A stretch of 64,000 nucleotides of DNA from Paracoccus saliphilus (GTDB lineage Bacteria; Pseudomonadota; Alphaproteobacteria; Rhodobacterales; Rhodobacteraceae): positions 372,001 to 436,000 of the forward strand of contig NZ_CP067140.1 in NCBI RefSeq assembly GCF_028553805.1, in the 5' to 3' direction. Made by a program: the position numbers and the translations under genes. Below are positions 1 to 7,836 of the stretch, one piece after another (position 1 is the first letter of the stretch; each line of letters begins with the position of its first letter). The notes under the pieces are model-generated. The model made no database searches. It was given only the letters and a program-made list of their open reading frames with translations, and was not told the DNA's origin.

Positions 1-592
1 GATGGCGAACGGTCTGGATAGACAGGAAAACGCCATAAAGTGCCAGCGTTACCACCGAAAAGAACAGCGCCTGCCCGGTGCTGAAACTGTCATCGGGACT
101 GGATATGGTATAGGCGGGCAGCGCCAGCCCGAACACTGCCAGGGGCACAAGCACGGTCAGGAAGGCCGATGCACCCGCGAAATTATAGCTTTGCTCGCCA
201 TGGCGCAGAGCACCCAACAGAAGCGATAGCCCGACCAGCCCATTCAGGACGATCATCAGCACGGCGAACATCGTATCGCGCGCCAATGTTGGGCCCCCGT
301 TACCGGACAGCATGACCGAGCCGATCAGCGCGACCTCGATCACCACGACCGACAGGGTCAGGATCAGGGTGCCATAGGGTTCGCCCAAACGATCGGCCAG
401 CGCTTCGGCATGGCGCACAACGGCAGAGGCGCCCCAGATCATCACCGCGAAAAGCCAGATGAAGGGCAGCAATGCCCAGACCGCCGTCGCAGGGTGCAGG
501 AATGCCCCCGGCGCGATATTGAAGATCGCGAGCGTGACGATGACCGCCAGGATCGGCCGTTCCTGAGACAGGTTTCGCAGAATGCGTTTCAT
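1..592 (-). CDS. chaA: Calcium/cation:proton antiporter ChaA, C-terminus beyond window
   Basis: An inner-membrane antiporter that exchanges Ca2+ (Na+/K+ in some members) for protons. The 197 visible codons were translated by hand from the minus strand. They contain the family hallmark GEPYGTLILTLSVVVIEVAL (residues about 67-86), an acidic ion-binding helix very close to E. coli ChaA, followed by the ARDTMF segment and several hydrophobic helices. The start at 592 is fixed by an in-frame TAA 12 bases upstream. The gene is truncated by the window edge, so the second helix repeat is not visible. It lies downstream of rplT in the same direction but behind a strong terminator, so it is probably transcribed separately. 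Confidence 0.85.
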   Translation of the reverse strand, partial: MKRILRNLSQERPILAVIVTLAIFNIAPGAFLHPATAVWALLPFIWLFAVMIWGASAVVRHAEALADRLGEPYGTLILTLSVVVIEVALIGSVMLSGNGGPTLARDTMFAVLMIVLNGLVGLSLLLGALRHGEQSYNFAGASAFLTVLVPLAVFGLALPAYTISSPDDSFSTGQALFFSVVTLALYGVFLSIQTVRH

Positions 593-677
593 GGAGGCAG
601 GTTAATCATCAACATGCCCAGCCACAATCGTCACATCATACGCAAACGGGTGATCGGTCCGTGATGGGAACATGAAA

Positions 678-701
678 AAAGCCCGTCCATGGACGGGCTT
701 T
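678..701 (-). terminator. Rho-independent terminator of rpmI-rplT
   Basis: The 18-base perfect palindrome GCCCGTCCATGGACGGGC, extended by A/T pairs, is followed on the minus strand by six T residues. It begins about 25 bases after the rplT stop codon. Confidence 0.9.
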
Positions 702-726
702 CCGATTTTTCACGCTTCGGTACGAA

Positions 727-1086
727 TCAGGCTGCGGCTTTCGCCTTTTCGACGATCGCACCGAAGGCTTCGGGCTCGTTCACGGCCAGATCGGCCAGGA
801 CCTTGCGGTCAACTTCGATCCCGGCTTTCGACAGCAGGTTGATGAAGCGGGAATAGTTCAGATCGGCATCGACCAGACGCACAGCGGCGTTGATCCGCTG
901 GATCCACAGGGCGCGGAAATTGCGCTTGCGGTTCTTGCGGTCGCGCGTGGCGTATTGGTTCGCCTTGTCCACAGCCTGCGTAGCGGTGCGGAAATTACGC
1001 GAACGGTTGCCGTAATAGCCTTTCGCCGCCTTCAGAACCTTCTTGTGGCGGGCGTGGGTGACCTTGCCGGATTTCACTCGTGCCAT
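727..1086 (-). CDS. rplT: 50S ribosomal protein L20
   Basis: A 119-residue, highly basic protein that binds 23S rRNA and is needed early in 50S assembly. It begins [19 protein letters not shown] and keeps the conserved [18 protein letters not shown] stretch. The length is that expected for L20. It sits 17 bases after rpmI and is closed by the terminator at 678-701. In many bacteria L20 represses its own operon by binding the mRNA; no such structure was examined here. infC is not adjacent in this window. Confidence 0.97.
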   Translation of the reverse strand: MARVKSGKVTHARHKKVLKAAKGYYGNRSRNFRTATQAVDKANQYATRDRKNRKRNFRALWIQRINAAVRLVDADLNYSRFINLLSKAGIEVDRKVLADLAVNEPEAFGAIVEKAKAAA

Positions 1087-1103
1087 TGGTTACGTTCCTT
1101 CGA

Positions 1104-1304
1104 TCAGCGGTTGTAGGGCATGTATTTCTTGACGATCTTGGCATCCGCGTCCGACAGGACTGTGGTGCCGCGCGCATCGCGAATGAATTTCGTGGTGCGC
1201 TTGATCATGCCGTGCCGCTTACCGGCCTGGGCGGATTTCACCTTGCCCGTGGCCGTCATCGAGAACCGCTTCTTGGCGGCCGCTTTGGTCTTCATCTTCG
1301 GCAT
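1104..1304 (-). CDS. rpmI: 50S ribosomal protein L35
   Basis: A 66-residue basic protein starting [14 protein letters not shown], the usual L35 N-terminus. An upstream in-frame ATG four codons earlier is possible, but the ribosome binding site GGAG lies 8 bases before the ATG at 1304, which also gives the normal family length. It is followed after 17 bases by rplT, the standard pair. The genes upstream on the same strand (98-residue membrane protein, pyk) may contribute read-through transcription. Confidence 0.95.
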   Translation of the reverse strand: MPKMKTKAAAKKRFSMTATGKVKSAQAGKRHGMIKRTTKFIRDARGTTVLSDADAKIVKKYMPYNR

Positions 1305-1425
1305 TTTCGTCTCCATTCGTCAGAGTGAACGCGCGACTCGGCAATGCCATTCAGGCCGGCCACGCGGATAGAAGCGCGCCGTATAGACGCGCCGGGGTGA
1401 TTTGGCAAGAGCTTGCCGGTGTTTC

Positions 1426-1722
1426 TCAGTTGGCGGGGGCTTCTGCCTCGCCTGCGGTTTCGGGCTCGTCCGCCGAGCCATCCTCGCCTTGGCTCACGGG
1501 CTCGCCCCCGGTCACGCGTGCCCATGCCGACAGGATATCCTGAGGTTGGAACGGCTTCGGTGCGGTATAGGCGCCAGCGAAGATCAGGACGATCCCGAGC
1601 AGCAGCGTGATTACCGCGCCGCGCGGCGGCTCGGTCTGCAAAAGCTGCACAATCGCGACGATCACCGAGATCACGCAAAGCGCGATACCGGCCAGCAGCA
1701 GATAATCGGACAGGTTGGACAT
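1426..1722 (-). CDS. Small conserved membrane protein downstream of pyk
   Basis: A 98-residue protein of unknown function. Two hydrophobic helices are visible (about residues 6-28 and 36-53), followed by an acidic, Glu/Pro/Ala-rich tail of about 25 residues that probably extends into the cytoplasm or periplasm. The start codon is preceded by a GGGGG-containing binding site. It begins 32 bases after pyk and is probably co-transcribed with it. I recognise it only as a hypothetical protein of the kind seen beside pyk in Rhodobacteraceae. No catalytic motif is visible. Confidence 0.75.
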   Translation of the reverse strand: MSNLSDYLLLAGIALCVISVIVAIVQLLQTEPPRGAVITLLLGIVLIFAGAYTAPKPFQPQDILSAWARVTGGEPVSQGEDGSADEPETAGEAEAPAN

Positions 1723-1754
1723 GGGAACCCCCGCTTGTCTTCGGTTTCCGACGC

Positions 1755-3200
1755 TTATTCCGGATCGGTGGCGTAAATCAACCGCTCGTCGCAGGGGGCG
1801 ATGCGCAAGATGTTGGTGGTGCCAGGAACATTGAAGGGAACCCCGGCCATGACCACCACCTGCCGCGTCTCGTCTGCGAAGCCGTAGTCGCGGGCAGCAC
1901 GAGTCGCATTCACCACGGCTTCCTTGAAGCGGCTCAGGCGCGGCGTGATGACGCAATGGGTGCCCCATGTCAGGCACATGCGACGGACAACCGACTGAAT
2001 CGGGCTCAGCGCCAGAATCGGCACGCGGGGGCGTTCGCGGGCGACAAGGCTGACCGTCGCGCCGGATTGGCTGAAGGCGCAAATCGCGGCGACTTCCGTT
2101 GTCTCGGCTATCTCGCGGGCGGCGGTCACGATGGCGTCGGCGACGCTGTGCAGCTTGGCGCTGCGGGAGGCCTCGATGATATTGCGGTAGTTCGGATCCG
2201 CCTCGACCGAGCGGGCGACACTGTCCATCGTCGTGACCGCCTCGATCGGGTAATCCCCCGCGGCGCTTTCCGCCGACAGCATGACCGCGTCGGTGCCTTC
2301 ATAGATGGCGTTGGCAACGTCACTGACCTCGGCCCGCGTGGGGATCGGGCTTTCGATCATCGATTCCAGCATCTGCGTCGCGACGATCACCGGCTTGGCG
2401 GCAGCACGGCAGCGGCGCACCAGCCGTTTCTGGATCGGCGGCACCGAATGGATCGGCAGTTCGACCCCCAGGTCACCCCGCGCGACCATGATTCCGTCCG
2501 AAGCTTTCAGGATTTCTTCAAAGGCCTTGATGGCGGCGGGTTTCTCGATCTTGGACATCACCGCGGCGCGGCCCTTTATTAGTGCCTTGGCCTCTTCCAC
2601 ATCGGCGGCGCGCTGCACGAAGGACAGGGCCAACCAGTCCACTCCCAGTTCGCAGGCGAATTCCAGATCCTCGCGATCCTTGTCGGACAGGGCGGCCAGG
2701 GGCAGGACCACGTCAGGGACGTTCACGCCCTTGCGGTCCGAGATCGTGCCGCCGACCGTGACCGTGCATTCCGCGAAATCCTTTCCGCAGCTATCGACCC
2801 GCAGCGCGATCTTGCCGTCATTGACCAGCAGTTCTGCCCCCGGTTCGAGGGCCGCGAAAATCTCGGGATGTGGCAGTTGCACACGTTTTGCGTCCCCCGG
2901 GGCATCATCCAGATCGAAGCGGAACTTGTCGCCTTCTTCCAAATCATGCTCTTCTGCGGCGAATGGCCCGACCCGCAGCTTTGGCCCCTGAAGATCGGCC
3001 AGAATAGCGATGGGGCGTCCGGTTTCCGCCTCGATCTCGCGAATCGTGGCGTGGCGTGCGCGATGATCGTCTTGATCGCCATGGCTCATATTGAGACGAA
3101 AGACATCCGCCCCGGCGTCGAACAAGGCGCGGATCATTTCCTTGCTGCTGGAGGCCGGTCCCAGGGTGGCCACGATTTTCACGTTGCGATGTCGTCTCAT
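1755..3200 (-). CDS. pyk: Pyruvate kinase
   Basis: Catalyses phosphoenolpyruvate + ADP to pyruvate + ATP, the last step of lower glycolysis, in the cytoplasm. The 481-residue sequence shows the N-terminal KIVATLGPASSS strand, the catalytic-lysine signature MSKIEKPAAIKAFEEI, the metal-binding MVARGDLGVELP and the nucleotide-site VIVATQMLESMI. A C-terminal allosteric domain of normal length follows. The start MRRHRNVKIV matches family N-termini. It is divergent from the N-formylglutamate amidohydrolase-like gene at 3297 and upstream of the small membrane protein. Confidence 0.97.
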   Translation of the reverse strand: MRRHRNVKIVATLGPASSSKEMIRALFDAGADVFRLNMSHGDQDDHRARHATIREIEAETGRPIAILADLQGPKLRVGPFAAEEHDLEEGDKFRFDLDDAPGDAKRVQLPHPEIFAALEPGAELLVNDGKIALRVDSCGKDFAECTVTVGGTISDRKGVNVPDVVLPLAALSDKDREDLEFACELGVDWLALSFVQRAADVEEAKALIKGRAAVMSKIEKPAAIKAFEEILKASDGIMVARGDLGVELPIHSVPPIQKRLVRRCRAAAKPVIVATQMLESMIESPIPTRAEVSDVANAIYEGTDAVMLSAESAAGDYPIEAVTTMDSVARSVEADPNYRNIIEASRSAKLHSVADAIVTAAREIAETTEVAAICAFSQSGATVSLVARERPRVPILALSPIQSVVRRMCLTWGTHCVITPRLSRFKEAVVNATRAARDYGFADETRQVVVMAGVPFNVPGTTNILRIAPCDERLIYATDPE

Positions 3201-3296
3201 GCTGAATCCCTATGCCGGTTTAGCGCTATCTATGGCGCAAATGCCGCTTGGCGGCAACTGGCGTCTAAACCGAGTCTGCCTTAAACAGCGTCTGAT

Positions 3297-4055
3297 ATGA
3301 ACAGTGACAATGACATGACAGAACGCGCTTATTGGACATCGGGCGAGGACAGGCCCTCGCGATGGCTGATCACTTGCGATCACGCGACGAACCGGGTGCC
3401 CGGATGGCTGAACGGGGGGAGCCTGGGAATAGCGGCGACGGATATGGCGCGCCACATCGCCTATGATATCGGGGCGGCGGGGCTGGCGGAGAAACTTGCC
3501 GCGTTGCTGGATGCACCGGCGATCTTTTCCGATTTCTCACGCCTCGTGGTCGATCCGAACCGGGGCGAGGACGACCCGACCGTGCTCATGCGCCTTTACG
3601 ATGGCACGGTGATTCCCGCGAACAAGCATGCCGACCGGGGCGAGCGCGAGCATCGCCTTGACCGTCTGCACCGCCCCTATCACGGGGCGCTGGAGCGTCT
3701 TGCCAGCCGGCATCCGTCCCGCTGCATCTGCGCCATCCACAGCTTCACCCCGCAACTGCGCGGGCGTCCCCCGCGCCCGTGGCAGGTGGGCATCCTCTAT
3801 TCGCACCGCGACGCCCGGCTTGGCCCATCCATGGTCCAGGCATGCCGGGACGAAGGCTGGGTGACCGGCGAGAATCAGCCCTATAGCGGAGATCTCGAAG
3901 GTGATTCGCTTGATCGTCACGCGCTGCGCCATGGCCGCCCCAACATGCTGATCGAACTTCGCAACGACCTGATCGCAACCGAGGCGGGGCAGAAAGAATG
4001 GGCCGAGCGCCTTGCCCGCGTGATCCCTCGGGTGCTTGTCGCCGCCGAAGCGTGA
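3297..4055 (+). CDS. N-formylglutamate amidohydrolase family protein
   Basis: A 252-residue protein of the FGase (HutG-like) family of metal-dependent amidohydrolases, which release formate from N-formyl amino acids. Support comes from LITCDHATNRVPGWL near the N-terminus, FSDFSRLVVDPNR, ICAIHSFTP and ILYSHRDARLG, all typical of the family and carrying likely metal ligands (His, Asp, Glu). No other hut genes are nearby, so a role in histidine breakdown is not supported. A general N-formyl amino acid deformylase is an alternative. An alternative start MTERAYW lies six codons downstream. Confidence 0.8.
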   Translation: MNSDNDMTERAYWTSGEDRPSRWLITCDHATNRVPGWLNGGSLGIAATDMARHIAYDIGAAGLAEKLAALLDAPAIFSDFSRLVVDPNRGEDDPTVLMRLYDGTVIPANKHADRGEREHRLDRLHRPYHGALERLASRHPSRCICAIHSFTPQLRGRPPRPWQVGILYSHRDARLGPSMVQACRDEGWVTGENQPYSGDLEGDSLDRHALRHGRPNMLIELRNDLIATEAGQKEWAERLARVIPRVLVAAEA

Positions 4056-4160
4056 ATTACGGTGCGGCTATTCCAGGTGATCTTTGCGTCCCGCGATGGC
4101 TGGGGGATTATGCATCCCGTCGCCGGGTGGTTCTCGAACCAATGGCGCACCACCCGACGA

Positions 4161-4193
4161 CCCCCTGCAGGATATTTTCCTGAAGAAGAAGGG
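4161..4193 (+). repeat. Dispersed GGATATTT...GAAGAAGAAG element, copy A (no hairpin)
   Basis: Contains CCCCCTGCAGGATATTTTCC followed by TGAAGAAGAAG, the same core as at 48672-48727 and 63704-63751. The GC-rich hairpin that precedes the core in the other copies is missing. It lies in the 248-base gap between the amidohydrolase gene and pheT. No coding potential was seen. Confidence 0.6.
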
Positions 4194-4303
4194 CCGGAGG
4201 AGATTTGGCTCGATATACAGGTCCGGCTCTACCAATCCCCGTGTGCTTGCGCTAGGAACCGGGCAAATCATAGCGGGCGCGGGCCCGAACGGACGGTTGC
4301 GAC

Positions 4304-6691
4304 ATGAAATTCACTCTTTCCTGGCTTAAAGAGCATCTCGATACCACGGCGACACTCGACCAGATCGCCGAGGCACTGACCGATCTTGGCCTCGAGGTCG
4401 AAGAGGTCTCGGACCCCGCGGCCCGGTTGAGTGCCTTTACGCTGGCTCGTGTGGTTCATGCCGAGCAGCATCCCGATGCCGACCGGCTGAAGCTGTGCCG
4501 GGTGCTGACCGATGAAGGTGAGAAGCAGATCGTCTGCGGCGCCCCCAATGCGCGCGAGGGCATTACCGTCGTATTGGCAAAACCCGGCGACTATGTTCCC
4601 GGCATCGATGTGACCTTGAGTGTCGGCAAGATTCGCGGGGTTGAGAGCCACGGGATGATGGCCTCGGAACGTGAACTGGAATTGTCAGACGAGCATGACG
4701 GCATCATCGAACTGCCCTCGGGGGAGGTCGGCCAGAAATTCGTGGATTGGCTGGCAGAGAATGCGCCGGAAAAGATCGATCCGACGATCGATATCGCGAT
4801 TACTCCCAACCGCCCCGACGCGCTTGGTGTTCGCGGCATCGCCCGCGATCTGGCGGCCCGGGGCCTGGGTACGCTGAAGCCGTTGCGAGAAGCGAACATC
4901 TCGCCCGGTTTTCCCTGTCCGATCGGAGTCACCATCGAAGCGGGGGTTGCCGCCAAGGCGCCGTTCTTCTCGGGGCGGATGGTGCGAGGGGTCAAGAACG
5001 GACCGAGCCCGACATGGTTGCAAAAGCGTCTGACCGCCATCGGCCTGCGGCCGATCAACCTGCTGGTCGATATCACCAATTTCTTCACCTATGACCTGAA
5101 CCGTCCGCTGCACGTTTTTGATGCGGCCAAGGTCACGGGCGACCTGACCCTGCGCGCCGCACGCGAGGGAGAAGAGATCCTTGCGCTGGACGACAAGACC
5201 TATCGCATGCCCGAAGGCGCCGTGGTCATCTGCGACGAGAACGGTCCCGAAAGCATTGCCGGGGTGATGGGGGGCGCGGCCTCGGGTTCGCAAGAGGACA
5301 CGGCGGATGTCTTCATCGAAGCTGCCTGTTTCGATCCGATCAGCACCGCCGCGACGGGACGGATGCTGAAGATCAACTCGGATGCGCGTTACCGGTTCGA
5401 GCGGGGCATCGACCCGGAATTCACCTTGCAGGGGCTGGATCTGGCCACGCAGATGGTCATGGAACTATGCGGCGGCGAGCCATCCGAGGTGGTGACTGCC
5501 GGTGCCATTCCCGATACCGCTCGCGCCTATCGCCTCGACCCGTCGCGCACCGCCAGCCTTGTCGGGCTGGACATTCCCGAGGAGACCCAACGCGCAACGC
5601 TCGAAGCGCTCGGCTTCCGGTTGGAGGGTGACATGGCGCATGTCCCCTCGTGGCGGCCGGATGTGCAGGGCGAGGCCGATCTGGTCGAGGAAATCGCCCG
5701 TATCGCGAGCCTCACCGGGCTGGAGGGTAAACCGCTGCCGCGCCTGAAGCCCGGCGTGCCGAAGCCGGTCCTGACGCCTCTGCAAATGCGTGAACGCACG
5801 GCGCGACGCCAGACTGCGGCTTTGGGTTACAACGAATGCGTCACCTACAGTTTCATCGACCAGGCTGCTGCCAGTCTGTTCGGCGGCGGCGCGGATGCGG
5901 TGCGGGTCGAGAACCCGATCAGCAGCGAGATGACCCATCTGCGCCCCGATCTGCTGCCCGGCCTGCTGGCTGCGGCTGCCCGCAACCAGGCGCGCGGTTT
6001 TGCGGATCTGGCACTATTCGAGATGGGACCGGTCTTTGCTGGCGGCGAACCGGGCGAGCAGGCGACACAGCTGACCGGTCTGCTGGTCGGTTCCACCTCT
6101 CCGCGCGATCCCTTCGGCAGCCGTCGCAAGGTGGACCTCTATGACGCCAAGGCGGATGCCGAAGCCGTGCTGACCGTCATCGGCGCGCCGGCCAAGGCGC
6201 AGATCAACCGCAAGCTGGACGGCTGGTGGCATCCGGGCCGCGCGGGCAATATCGCGCTTGGTCCCAATGTGCTGGCGACATTCGGGGAAATCCATCCCCG
6301 GGTGCTGCGCGAGCTGGACGTCAAGGGCCCTGCCGTGGGTTTCACCATCCGCATCGCCAATATCCCCTTCCCGAAGACGAAAACTGCGACGCGGTCGGCG
6401 CTGAATATTGCCGAATTGCAAGCCGTCGAACGGGATTTCGCCTTCGTCGTCGATCCAAAGGTCGAGGCTCTGTCCCTGGTGAATGCCGCGCAGGGCGCTG
6501 ACAAGGCGCTGATCGAACGTGTCACGGTATTCGATCAGTTCACCGGTCTCGAAGGCGGCAGGAAATCCATCGCCATCACCGCCCGTTTGCAGCCGCGCGA
6601 CAAGACCCTGACCGATGCCGAGATCGAGGCCGTCAGCCAGAAGATCATAGACAAGGTCCAGAAAGCCACCGGCGGCGTTCTACGCGGTTAG
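4304..6691 (+). CDS. pheT: Phenylalanyl-tRNA synthetase beta subunit
   Basis: Beta chain of the alpha2-beta2 enzyme that charges tRNA-Phe. The 795 residues follow the bacterial layout: N-terminal MKFTLSWLKEHLDT, tRNA-binding OB fold (about residues 40-150, ending in ESHGMMASERELELSDEHDG), B3/4 editing domain with ITPNRPDALGVRG and INLLVDITNFF, B5 domain, catalytic-like core and a C-terminal FDX-ACB anticodon-binding domain (about 700-795, with FDQFTGLEGGRKSIA). It appears intact. Unusually for a bacterium, pheS is not immediately upstream and was not found in the window. Confidence 0.97.
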   Translation: MKFTLSWLKEHLDTTATLDQIAEALTDLGLEVEEVSDPAARLSAFTLARVVHAEQHPDADRLKLCRVLTDEGEKQIVCGAPNAREGITVVLAKPGDYVPGIDVTLSVGKIRGVESHGMMASERELELSDEHDGIIELPSGEVGQKFVDWLAENAPEKIDPTIDIAITPNRPDALGVRGIARDLAARGLGTLKPLREANISPGFPCPIGVTIEAGVAAKAPFFSGRMVRGVKNGPSPTWLQKRLTAIGLRPINLLVDITNFFTYDLNRPLHVFDAAKVTGDLTLRAAREGEEILALDDKTYRMPEGAVVICDENGPESIAGVMGGAASGSQEDTADVFIEAACFDPISTAATGRMLKINSDARYRFERGIDPEFTLQGLDLATQMVMELCGGEPSEVVTAGAIPDTARAYRLDPSRTASLVGLDIPEETQRATLEALGFRLEGDMAHVPSWRPDVQGEADLVEEIARIASLTGLEGKPLPRLKPGVPKPVLTPLQMRERTARRQTAALGYNECVTYSFIDQAAASLFGGGADAVRVENPISSEMTHLRPDLLPGLLAAAARNQARGFADLALFEMGPVFAGGEPGEQATQLTGLLVGSTSPRDPFGSRRKVDLYDAKADAEAVLTVIGAPAKAQINRKLDGWWHPGRAGNIALGPNVLATFGEIHPRVLRELDVKGPAVGFTIRIANIPFPKTKTATRSALNIAELQAVERDFAFVVDPKVEALSLVNAAQGADKALIERVTVFDQFTGLEGGRKSIAITARLQPRDKTLTDAEIEAVSQKIIDKVQKATGGVLRG

Positions 6692-6857
6692 TGCCTGCCG
6701 GAGAAAACAGCTCTTGTGTTGGCCGGAGCCAAGTATCTCTCGGCACTCTTGTATGGGTGGCCGGACAAGAACCGGTCTTGCACAGGCTTCAGCGCTTGGG
6801 GTGAGGACACAGTCGGACATCCGTCGCGGCTGCTTGAAGGTTAAGAGGCAGATCGCC

Positions 6858-6959
6858 AGCCTGCTCGCCTCGATCGGCTCGAAGATGGTCATACCCGGGA
6901 CAGTAAATCCCATCGGCATCGTTACCGTGATCGTCGGAATTCCCTTCTTTTGTATCTGA
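6858..6959 (+). pseudogene. Relic of a FecCD-type siderophore permease (C-terminal end)
   Basis: The last 33 codons before a stop read SLLASIGSKMVIPGTVNPIG then IVTVIVGIPFFCI. This matches the end of FecCD-family permeases, where the pattern is roughly LLA-x-P-E-x-P-(I/V)-G-(I/V)-V-T-A-(I/L)-(I/V)-G-x-PFF. No transmembrane helices precede it in frame, so only the 3' end of the gene survives. Together with the following entry it looks like a deleted iron-siderophore ABC operon. Confidence 0.55.
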
Positions 6960-6981
6960 TCCTCAACCGAAGGATCGCAAC

Positions 6982-7137
6982 ATGGCAAGTTTGCAGCTTC
7001 ACGATCTTGGCTATGCCTTGCGCTTTACCGATGCAGCCATCGTATTCAACGAGGTGCGCATGATCGCCTGTGGTCCGACGGCGGATGTGGTGACAGCAGA
7101 ACTGGCGCGCCTGTTTTTCCTGCAGCACTCGATGTGA
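6982..7137 (+). pseudogene. Relic of a FecE-type ABC ATPase (C-terminal part)
   Basis: A 51-codon open frame whose sequence LHDLGYALRFTDAAIVF, RMIACGPTADVVTAELARLF matches the H-loop and C-terminal part of siderophore ABC ATPases (typical pattern HDLNLALRFAD...LxxGRxxAxGPxxEVLTxELL). Walker A, signature and Walker B regions are absent. It lies 22 bases after the permease relic, in the same order as in an intact operon. A complete operon of this type exists at 26927-30489. Confidence 0.6.
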
Positions 7138-7183
7138 TCTACGGATATATCAGACAGATTCGCAGAATCGATTAGGATTGGGA

Positions 7184-7318
7184 ATGATCAAAGCCACCTC
7201 TGTTCTGGGCATTTATCTGATGCTTGCTGGATGCTCTGGCATTGATCACGATCTGCCGCCCCCGATTGCGGAATGCCAGGCCGTCGATCCCGTGACCAAA
7301 GTTCAGGTATGTGGGTAG
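7184..7318 (+). CDS. Very small lipoprotein, unknown function
   Basis: A 44-residue peptide, MIKATSVLGIYLMLAGC followed by about 27 polar residues with two further cysteines. LMLAGC is a good lipobox, so the mature product would be a 28-residue lipid-anchored peptide starting at Cys17. A purine-rich site (AGGATTGGGA) precedes the ATG. I do not recognise the family. It is close to another small lipoprotein (7427-7648). Confidence 0.5.
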   Translation: MIKATSVLGIYLMLAGCSGIDHDLPPPIAECQAVDPVTKVQVCG

Positions 7319-7426
7319 GCAGCGCCGATCGAGAGATGACCACGGCAAATAGAGCCGGCATAACAGGGGCACCTGACCGAACGATCAACTGAAGATATGA
7401 ATCGAAGTAATTGGAGAACATTGGTA

Positions 7427-7648
7427 ATGTATCGCGCAATAATGGTTGTGGCACTGATTCCACTGGCAGGATGCAGCCAGAAACCCATGCCTATCGGCAA
7501 GCCGAATCCTGCATCGCTTCATTGTGTCAACCAGGGCGGGGTCGTGGAGCTTCGCAAGGAAAAGCAGGGTACGGTAGGATATTGTCATCTTCCCGATGGC
7601 CGCGTGGTTGAGGAATGGGAGCTGTTTCGATCTGCCCAAGCTGAGTAA
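7427..7648 (+). CDS. DUF333 small lipoprotein
   Basis: A 73-residue lipoprotein with lipobox IPLAGC and a single DUF333 domain: PNPASLHCVNQGG, then ELRKEKQGTVGYCHLPDG, then a WELFR end. DUF333 proteins are small secreted or lipid-anchored proteins of unknown role, sometimes loosely called haemolysin-like. An earlier in-frame ATG at 7397 exists, but GGAG lies 10 bases before the ATG at 7427, and that start gives a clean signal peptide. Confidence 0.75.
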   Translation: MYRAIMVVALIPLAGCSQKPMPIGKPNPASLHCVNQGGVVELRKEKQGTVGYCHLPDGRVVEEWELFRSAQAE

Positions 7649-7836
7649 CTCTCCTGCCATGCAAGCGGCATGGCACCGTGTTACGAAAGCCCGGCTGAGC
7701 CTGGAATTGCGGGACAAGGCGGGCATCCTGCCATCCGCGCAATATCTGCGGGGATTAGAGGCGGCACGATAGGAGATCGCAAGCGCGAGCTGGCCGGCCT
7801 CTGTCCGCTGGCCCGGCTTGGGCTATCGCCCATCGC

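Noticed and set aside
4161..4193. The GGATATTT elements as phage attachment sites
   Set aside because: No integrase or phage gene is nearby, and two of the three copies carry hairpins at operon ends or gaps, which does not suggest att sites.
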